Shown in pieces: positions 61,203 through 64,000 of a stretch of DNA of 64,000 bases. The stretch's first letter is position 1. Each line of letters opens with the position of its first letter. The stretch spans positions 620,001 through 684,000 of the forward strand of contig NZ_CP152342.1 of the NCBI RefSeq assembly GCF_045291395.1, read 5' to 3'. The notes beneath the pieces were generated by a model that searched no databases, was not told the origin of the DNA, and was given only the letters and a program-made list of their open reading frames with translations. This stretch comes from MR-S7 sp000400995 (GTDB lineage Bacteria; Pseudomonadota; Gammaproteobacteria; Burkholderiales; Burkholderiaceae_C). A program made the position numbers and the translations under genes.

Positions 61203-62998
61203 GGAGTCTCCTGTGTGGTGTGGACGGCTTTTTCGGCGAACGAGACGGACCAGTCGACCAGCGTCCGTGGAACGAGGCACGAGTTCAGCCCGATGACGGA
61301 CCGGACCCGGGAGCCGCTCGCCGTGGTCGCCCACTTGCCGGTTCCATAGAGCCCGTTGACGGCCAGCGGGTCCACTTCCTTGCGCAGCAGTTCGGCCTGT
61401 TGCCGGGTGCTCGTCTTGATGGCCACCCGCAGGACCACTTCGTAGGGCGCATGCGCGGACGGCGGCGTCGCTTCTCTGTGGACGGCATTGACGCCGATGT
61501 AGTCGAACCGCATTTCCTGCGCCTGCAGCCCCGCCGATGCCAGGCGCTGCCGCAGGATGGACTCGGTCAGCTGCGCGCGCTGGTGCGCTCCGGGGCCCGC
61601 GAAGATCACCATTTCCTCGGTCATGTAGCCCTCGCGCACACCGACGAGCGCCTTCAGCGTGTCCGGCTTCGGAAACCCCGCGCCTTCCGCGATGTGGACC
61701 TCCACCGTGTCGGGCGCGATCTGCGTGAACGAGACGGCCCCGAAGTCCGTGGTGCAGTCGGGGCCGATGTACGCGCCCGGGTCGTGGACCTCGTAGAGCA
61801 GTTGCTCCTTGCACGTCGCGGGGCTCAGCAGGCCGCCGCTGCCGCGCTGCTTGCGCAGCACGATGCGTTCGGGCGATACGTCCGCGATCGGGTTGCCGAC
61901 GTGCGCCAGGTCGGGCACGTTCTTGTAGCCGGGGTCGGCGAAGTAGCCGCCCGCCAGCTGGGCGCCGCATTCCATGAGGTGGCCGACGACCATGCCCCGT
62001 GCCATCTGCTGGCTGTCTCCCGTGTCCCAGCCGAACTCGTGGGCGAGCGGCCCGAGGTAGAGCGCCGCGTCGGCCACCCGGGTCGTGATGACCACGTCCG
62101 CGCCCTGCTGCAGCGCCTGGACGATGCCCTCGCATCCCAGGTAGGCCTCGGCGGAAACGATACCGTCCTCGAGGTCGGCGATGGCCTGGCCGTTCTCCGA
62201 GAACCGCAGGCCCAGTCCGGCGATGCGGTCGGTGAGGATGCCTCCCGAGACGGCGGCCACGCGCAGGTCCGCAATGCCGAGTTCTCCGGCCAGTTCCTGC
62301 ACGGCCTGCGCGGCAGCATGAGGGTCCAGCCAGCCCTGGTTGCTGATGATGCGGATTCCGCGCTGCTTGCATTCGGCCAGCACGGGGCGCAGGCGGTCCA
62401 GCAGGTAGGGGTCGTAGGGCGGGGTGGCGTGGCCGTCGTTGAGGGCGACCTGGGCGGCGCTCATCGTCACTTCGGACATCGATTCGAAGCAGAGGTAGTC
62501 GATGGCCTCGTCCCGCACGAGAGACAGCGCGGGCTCGAAGCGGTCGCGTGACCAGGCCGTGGCTGCCGCGAGGCGGATCGTGCCTGCCGGCTTGGCGGCA
62601 TCCCCGGATGGCCTGCTGCGCGGCCCTTCCTCGGTGGCCGGCCTGTCCTTGCGCTCCACGTAGCCTGCGGGCACCCGCACCGGCAGCATGAGCATGAGGG
62701 ACGACAGGGCCTTGCCCGATTCTTCGAAGGCCAGCGTCCGCGACCGGCCTCCTTCGAGCACTTCGTCCAGCACGAAGTTGAGGGCGCCGATGCGCGGCAC
62801 TTCGTACCGTGCGATGCTGCCGCGGGTGATCGGCCCGAAGACCTTGCGCACCGCGTCCACGGTGACTTGCTCGCACAGCAGGCCGTAGTCTTGCGGTTCG
62901 TAGGCGATGACCGAAATCATCGAGCTGTTGCCTTTCTCGCCGGAGCGCGCATGGGCAACCTCCCTGAGGCACACGGTTTTCGTTGCGGGCGAATTCAT
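61199..62998 (-). CDS. Acyclic terpene utilization AtuA family protein with N-terminal AtuA-like ferredoxin-fold domain
   Basis: 599 residues from ATG 62998, overlapping the upstream Bug stop. Residues about 1-110 (LREVAHARSGEKGNSSMISV; RYEVPRIGALNFVLDEVLEG) match the small ferredoxin-fold domain usually found at the C-terminus of AtuA-type proteins. The AtuA domain proper follows (AAATAWSRDRFEPALSLVRD; YLCFESMSEVTMSAAQVALN; IISNQGWLDPHAAAQAVQEL; SAEAYLGCEGIVQALQQGAD; GHLMECGAQLAGGYFADPGY). AtuA was named for citronellol/geranylate breakdown, but its reaction is uncertain. The domain order here appears reversed. Flanked on both sides by Bug receptor genes with ATGA overlaps. Confidence 0.88.
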   Translation of the reverse strand: MNSPATKTVCLREVAHARSGEKGNSSMISVIAYEPQDYGLLCEQVTVDAVRKVFGPITRGSIARYEVPRIGALNFVLDEVLEGGRSRTLAFEESGKALSSLMLMLPVRVPAGYVERKDRPATEEGPRSRPSGDAAKPAGTIRLAAATAWSRDRFEPALSLVRDEAIDYLCFESMSEVTMSAAQVALNDGHATPPYDPYLLDRLRPVLAECKQRGIRIISNQGWLDPHAAAQAVQELAGELGIADLRVAAVSGGILTDRIAGLGLRFSENGQAIADLEDGIVSAEAYLGCEGIVQALQQGADVVITTRVADAALYLGPLAHEFGWDTGDSQQMARGMVVGHLMECGAQLAGGYFADPGYKNVPDLAHVGNPIADVSPERIVLRKQRGSGGLLSPATCKEQLLYEVHDPGAYIGPDCTTDFGAVSFTQIAPDTVEVHIAEGAGFPKPDTLKALVGVREGYMTEEMVIFAGPGAHQRAQLTESILRQRLASAGLQAQEMRFDYIGVNAVHREATPPSAHAPYEVVLRVAIKTSTRQQAELLRKEVDPLAVNGLYGTGKWATTASGSRVRSVIGLNSCLVPRTLVDWSVSFAEKAVHTTQETP

Positions 62999-63978
62999 TG
63001 CGCGGTGGCTCCTGTCGTCTGGATCACTTTGGCCCATTTGGCGATGTCCGCTTCCACGAACCGGCGGAACGCCTCCGGCGTATCCACCGCCAGCGTGAAC
63101 CCTTGCGCGCCGAACTGCCTGGCCATGCCGGCGTCGCGTGCCGCGTCCACGAGGGACCGGTGGATCTTCGCGATGACGGCGTCCGGAGTGGATGCCGGGG
63201 CAAAGAGCCCCATCCATGCGCTGGCGTCGAAGCCGGCGACGCCTTGCTCGGCAGGCGTGGCCACGTCGGGCAGCAGCGGCGTGCGCTCTGGTGCCAGCAC
63301 GGCAATGGCCTTGAGCTTGCCGTCGCGGATATGGGGCACCAGGGCAGGGGTCTGGTAGAAGATCAGGGGCACGTGGCCGGCGATGGTGTCGGTGATGCCC
63401 TGTCCGACCTCCTTGTAGGGAACGTGGCTCAACGGGGCGCCGGTGCTGAGCTTCAACAGCTCTCCGGCCATCTGCCCCGAAGATCCCACGCCGCCCGTGG
63501 CGTAGCTGAGGCTGCCGCGCGCCTTGGCGTAGGCCACCAGCTCCTGCAGGTTGTTGACGGGCAAGTCCTTGTTGACGGCGAGCAGGTTGGGGAAATAGGC
63601 CACCAGCGAGATCGGCTTGAAGTCCCGCATGACGTTGAATGACTGGTCCTTGAGCAGCGATGCGTTGATGGAGTGGGACGAAATGGTTCCCATCACGAGC
63701 GTGTAGCCGTCGGGCGGCGCCTTGGCCACGAAGGCGCTGCCCAGCGCGCCGCCTGCGCCGGCCCGGTTCTCGACGACGACGTTCTGCCCCAGTTCGCCGG
63801 CCAACTGCTTGGCCAGCACCCGGGTGAGGATGTCCGTGCTCGAGCCGGCCCCATAGGGCACCACGATGGTGACCGGGCGGCTGGGGTAGCTCGCGGGCTG
63901 CGCTGCGCCAGCGGCGGCCCAGAGCATGGCGAGCGTTCCCAAGCCCGTGTACAAGAATTTCGACGCGATCCGGCGCAT
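62995..63978 (-). CDS. Bug family substrate-binding protein
   Basis: 327 residues, signal region FLYTGLGTLAMLWAAAGAAQ. Bug motifs: VTIVVPYGAGSSTDILTRVL, VENRAGAGGALGSAFVAKAP, PDGYTLVMGT, SHVPYKEVGQGITDTIAGHV. AAGGAGACATGCC precedes the ATG. It is the first gene of the Bug-AtuA-Bug group within the window; further genes may lie upstream beyond the edge. Confidence 0.94.
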   Translation of the reverse strand: MRRIASKFLYTGLGTLAMLWAAAGAAQPASYPSRPVTIVVPYGAGSSTDILTRVLAKQLAGELGQNVVVENRAGAGGALGSAFVAKAPPDGYTLVMGTISSHSINASLLKDQSFNVMRDFKPISLVAYFPNLLAVNKDLPVNNLQELVAYAKARGSLSYATGGVGSSGQMAGELLKLSTGAPLSHVPYKEVGQGITDTIAGHVPLIFYQTPALVPHIRDGKLKAIAVLAPERTPLLPDVATPAEQGVAGFDASAWMGLFAPASTPDAVIAKIHRSLVDAARDAGMARQFGAQGFTLAVDTPEAFRRFVEADIAKWAKVIQTTGATAQ

Positions 63979-64000
63979 GGCATGTCTCCTTGTGGCGCTT

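Overview
The window is GC-rich, densely coded, beta-proteobacterial DNA. Its content points to the Comamonadaceae (Acidovorax, Alicycliphilus, Delftia or Comamonas type). The evidence is: nine periplasmic solute receptors of the Bug/TctC family; an argH/AlgZ-AlgR divergent pair; a ThrB2-type homoserine kinase; BPSS1780 and DUF2782 proteins; IPTL-CTERM surface proteins; and a dispersed hairpin repeat (core AGCGCTT...AAGCGCT) that I associate with this family from memory. No rRNA, tRNA, CRISPR, prophage or transposase gene was seen.

Layout. 1-5.6 kb: a cut-off NAD-binding dehydrogenase, a LysR regulator, an amidohydrolase and a Bug receptor on the minus strand, divergent from a broken DctP receptor and a luciferase-like monooxygenase. 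5.6-10.4 kb: a minus-strand iron-type operon (imelysin, di-heme oxidoreductase, degenerate imelysin, DUF1513) with a Fur-like box. 10.5-10.8 kb: a 273-bp MITE-like element with perfect 32-bp inverted ends. 10.8-19.9 kb: PhoX phosphatase with a Pho-box-like site, then housekeeping genes (BPSS1780, thrB, DUF2782, serine hydrolase, polA). 19.9-31.1 kb: a LysR gene and an 11-gene acyl-CoA catabolic island (DUF35, thiolase-like, Bug, CoA transferase A/B, carboxyltransferase, biotin carboxylase, biotin carrier, Bug, SDR, MaoC). 31.1-36.5 kb: LysR divergent from a carboxymuconolactone-decarboxylase-like gene, Bug, dienelactone hydrolase, ZIP transporter and LysR. 36.5-42.7 kb: a minus-strand alcohol/aldehyde oxidation operon (Bug, MBL hydrolase, GMC oxidoreductase, ALDH, Bug). 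42.8-47.7 kb: a shrunken AraC fragment, two IPTL-CTERM proteins and the intact AraC paralogue. 47.7-51.1 kb: AlgR-like and AlgZ-like two-component genes, divergent from argH. 51.2-60.2 kb: Bug, SGNH hydrolase, OpgC-like membrane protein and a giant alpha-2-macroglobulin. 60.2-64 kb: Bug, AtuA-family protein, Bug, overlapping by ATGA.

Themes. Most accessory genes form small catabolic modules of enzymes, one or two Bug receptors and a LysR regulator, with no TctA/TctB membrane genes in view. The most interesting module is 21.0-31.1 kb. It looks like a pathway that activates an organic acid to its CoA ester, carboxylates it with biotin, hydrates and oxidises it with a split MFE-2-like pair, and cleaves it with a thiolase-fold protein lacking the usual nucleophilic cysteine.

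Caution. Seven coding frames are broken by small indels, most in short homopolymers. This looks more like assembly error than true gene decay, so genes called pseudogenes here for that reason may be intact in the organism.
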